Source: Deltaproteobacteria bacterium IMCC39146
GTDB lineage: Bacteria; Desulfobacterota; Desulfuromonadia; Desulfuromonadales; BM103
NCBI GenBank assembly: GCA_030005635.1
Contig: JARUHP010000010.1
Location: forward strand, 1-64,000
Reading direction: 5' to 3'
DNA length: 64,000 bases
Shown: in pieces, positions 61,997-64,000 of the stretch
Layout of the letters: every line of letters begins with the position of its first letter
How positions within the stretch are numbered: position 1 is the first letter of the stretch
Program-made: the position numbers and the translations under genes
Notes under the pieces: model-generated
What the model was told of the DNA's origin: nothing
Database searches by the model: none
The model's input: the letters and a program-made list of their open reading frames with translations, nothing else

Positions 61997-64000
61997 TTAC
62001 CCCTCCTAAAGGAATTCTGATCACGAAATGCGTTGGTATGTCGTCCCTTATGATTTCAAACGTACCTCGATGGTTGTCGCAAATCAGATGTTTAATGATT
62101 GCTCCGCCAATACCCTCCCCTTCGCTGTCTTTTCTTTTGATACCAATGCTGAGGAAATTTTCTTCAGTTAAGTTTTCTGGGAATGGTTTTCCATTGTTTT
62201 GGTAGTCGATGATTAGATATTCATCATCCTCAGCCAGCTTGAAAATAACTTCTGGCTTTGATGTTTCTTCTTCAAAAGCATGTGCTTGTGCGTTGTCGAG
62301 TAGCGAATTAATAGCTTCGACAATTGAGGTCTTGTGGAGCAGAACCTTTTCTTTTGTTTTCCCTTTAACCCTTATCTTGAATTTCACTTTTTCTTTATAT
62401 TGAATAGCAACTTGATCAAATAAATTCCTGATATCATATAATTCGTAATCGCCCGCCTTCGGAAGGTCTACAAGTTTTCTGGCGTCATTCACTAGTGCTT
62501 TTATCATCTCCATGTTTGTGTAAGCAGTATCCAGAAGGTCCGCAACTGTTATCGTATCTCCATTGAGTCTGGTACCGGCCTCTTCATTTAAAAGGTTGTG
62601 ATTTTTTAGAACGTTTTCAATCTTTTTCATGGGGGCTTCAGTAGCCCCGAGCTTCGGGCGCAAGTTGTGAGTTAAAAAACGCAGGATTCTAAATTCTGCT
62701 TCTTGCCTTTCTTTGATGGACTCATTCGCAATTTTCTTTGCTTCTTGTATGTTAGCCTGAATCTTAAGTAGGTCATATTTCTGGGACAAAGAAAATGATT
62801 TTTGTTCTTTGAGGGATTGAAGCATTGGGATATGGAGAGCATTAACATCTACACTATTGAGCAACAAGCCATAAGTTGAAAGTTTAATCTGATTTATGAC
62901 AATTTGGCTATGTAGTTGATGATAGAGATATTCAATATCTACCAATTCATTTTTGGGAAAGATTGCGAAGATGTTGTCACTTACTAATATGTCTTGTTCA
63001 CTCCTACCAACCCAGGTGTCTACCGGGTCAAAGATAGCGGCTCTGATGTTTTTGGTGTTGCGGGCAACGAGAATGCATTTTTCATTCACAACGTAGAAAC
63101 GTTCCCTACCACTATTGTCGCTGATTGGTGTGCACAATGAGAGATCTAAATATTCCTCTTTTACCTCTGGATTAATGGCTTTGATATTTACATAGGGAAT
63201 AGTTTGTAATTGCAGGTTTTGTACTTGCCCACGTACTCCGTGCGACACATCTGCAATTTCGCTTAACAGTGACGTAGAACCATCATTACGTAATGCTTCT
63301 AACTCCTCATGTAGGCCGCTGGAAAAAAACCCAGGGTGACTCAGATTTGCATTTCTCAAGCTTTTGGTTTCGATGGAGCGAGTATGCAGAGTTTTTAGCT
63401 TCGGGGCATTAAAAGCTTCAATAATGTCATAAAAGTATGGATTGGAGCTGTTTTCCGCTGGTGTTGAAGCGAAATAGAAAAGATTATCCCTAGGGCTTGT
63501 TCTTTCAATCCGCTCCGAACCATTTGCGTATGCTGCGAACAGAACTCTTCCTCGAGATAACTCTTCTTTTCTTTTGTTTATGATAACAAGTAGCATTGCC
63601 GGGACAGGGCGGCCGGGGTTATTTGTGATCTCAATTATGGCTTGCAGATAATCTTTAGAAATTAGATGCTCCCAAAAAGGTTTATTTCTCCGGGACAGGA
63701 GTGCTTCGGGTGTCAAAATTACAGCCATCCTGCCTTTTTTGCTAAGCCTTTCAATTTGTTTCAGGAGGCGGTAATTTTCATGATTTCTGCCAAAATAGGT
63801 AAATGTTTTACCATCAAGTATTATTTCTTTATTGCCGCTATTAGTCTGGAGATCTTTTGAAACTAAAGAGCTGACGATAACGTCGTAATTTTTGAAAAGG
63901 ATATCACCAGAATTGTCATCTGAAACTTTATGTCCTTCTTTGTCAGTAATTAGACAGGAGAAAGCAAGAACTCTTGCGTCATAAAGTGTGGGCCCTGAGC
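61989..64000 (-). CDS. Methylase-like / specificity-like / histidine-kinase fusion (5' end outside window)
   Basis: The frame is open to the right edge without a stop, so the N-terminus is missing. Order seen: the end of an N6-DNA-methylase domain ('LYDARVLAFSCLI', 'NYDVIVSSLVSKD' where NPPY is expected, 'GRMAVILTPEALL'); a TRD-like HsdS segment ('LLSEIADVSHGVRGQVQN', 'TIPYVNIKAINPE', 'HQLHSQIVINQIKLSTYG'); a coiled stretch; then a histidine kinase with H-box 'FLTHNLRPKLG', N-box 'NSLLDNAQAHAF', 'DYQNNGKPFPEN' and G-box 'GEGIGGAIIKHL'. A likely kinase whose sensor is a DNA-recognition unit, with a methylase that may be inactive. Partner: the receiver protein next door. Confidence 0.82.
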   Translation of the reverse strand, partial: SGPTLYDARVLAFSCLITDKEGHKVSDDNSGDILFKNYDVIVSSLVSKDLQTNSGNKEIILDGKTFTYFGRNHENYRLLKQIERLSKKGRMAVILTPEALLSRRNKPFWEHLISKDYLQAIIEITNNPGRPVPAMLLVIINKRKEELSRGRVLFAAYANGSERIERTSPRDNLFYFASTPAENSSNPYFYDIIEAFNAPKLKTLHTRSIETKSLRNANLSHPGFFSSGLHEELEALRNDGSTSLLSEIADVSHGVRGQVQNLQLQTIPYVNIKAINPEVKEEYLDLSLCTPISDNSGRERFYVVNEKCILVARNTKNIRAAIFDPVDTWVGRSEQDILVSDNIFAIFPKNELVDIEYLYHQLHSQIVINQIKLSTYGLLLNSVDVNALHIPMLQSLKEQKSFSLSQKYDLLKIQANIQEAKKIANESIKERQEAEFRILRFLTHNLRPKLGATEAPMKKIENVLKNHNLLNEEAGTRLNGDTITVADLLDTAYTNMEMIKALVNDARKLVDLPKAGDYELYDIRNLFDQVAIQYKEKVKFKIRVKGKTKEKVLLHKTSIVEAINSLLDNAQAHAFEEETSKPEVIFKLAEDDEYLIIDYQNNGKPFPENLTEENFLSIGIKRKDSEGEGIGGAIIKHLICDNHRGTFEIIRDDIPTHFVIRIPLGGVNG

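Overview
The window reads as chromosome of a Gram-negative, anaerobic or microaerobic deltaproteobacterium, most likely Desulfuromonadales (Geobacter/Desulfuromonas/Geopsychrobacter type). This is an inference from gene content: two triheme c7-type cytochromes, a long Mrp/Mbh-type antiporter cluster, hydrogenase maturation genes hypABCDE, a GlcD/GlcF-type 2-hydroxyacid oxidase beside a LarA lactate racemase homologue, a PilT motor, a CIRCE/HrcA-controlled dnaK operon and a selenouridine tRNA enzyme. No rRNA genes are present.

Layout. 1-2.6 kb: 5' part of a large inverse-autotransporter-like protein. 2.7-9.6 kb: heat-shock operon hrcA-grpE-dnaK-dnaJ plus a periplasmic TPR/binding protein, with a clear sigma-70 promoter and CIRCE operator. 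9.7-18.6 kb: hemW and a 12-gene Na+/H+ antiporter-like operon with three MrpD-like subunits, including a 52-residue membrane protein. 18.8-24.2 kb: nitrilase-family amidase, a decayed MipA/OmpV gene, a PP-loop enzyme, pilT and moaA. 24.2-28.8 kb: triheme cytochrome and a lactate/glycolate oxidation set. 29-34 kb: small membrane and STAS-like proteins, then hypA-B-C-D-E. 34-44.6 kb: a second decayed outer-membrane gene, a lone TAXI receptor, a second triheme cytochrome, an ANTAR-domain remnant, a double-rubredoxin FAD oxidoreductase, macro-domain and CBS proteins, an initiator tRNA, mnmH, tag and a 5'-truncated nuclease gene. Intergenic regions hold several repeat families: 7-bp tandem arrays, about 100-bp imperfect palindromes, GCGTGGCGAG palindromes and a MITE-like element.

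44.6-64 kb is an accessory island that runs off the right edge. It begins with a four-gene recombinase module matching the ginABCD set of GInt islands, abutting the truncated nuclease gene. Behind it lie small hypothetical genes, a nine-copy iteron array with 55-56 bp period next to a ribbon-helix-helix gene, and a tightly packed seven-gene minus-strand operon. In transcription order this operon is: (1) a methylase-like/specificity-like/histidine-kinase fusion whose methylase motif IV appears lost; (2) a receiver-domain protein; (3-5) HsdM, HsdS and HsdR; (6) an SplB-like radical SAM protein; (7) a uracil-DNA-glycosylase-like protein.

The operon is the most interesting content. A type I restriction system appears coupled to a two-component-like pair whose sensor input is a DNA-recognition module, and to a putative DNA-damage or base-modification pair. 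In addition, its HsdS carries two practically identical target-recognition domains from a 506-bp direct duplication. Together these suggest a regulated defence system I cannot match to a named one.
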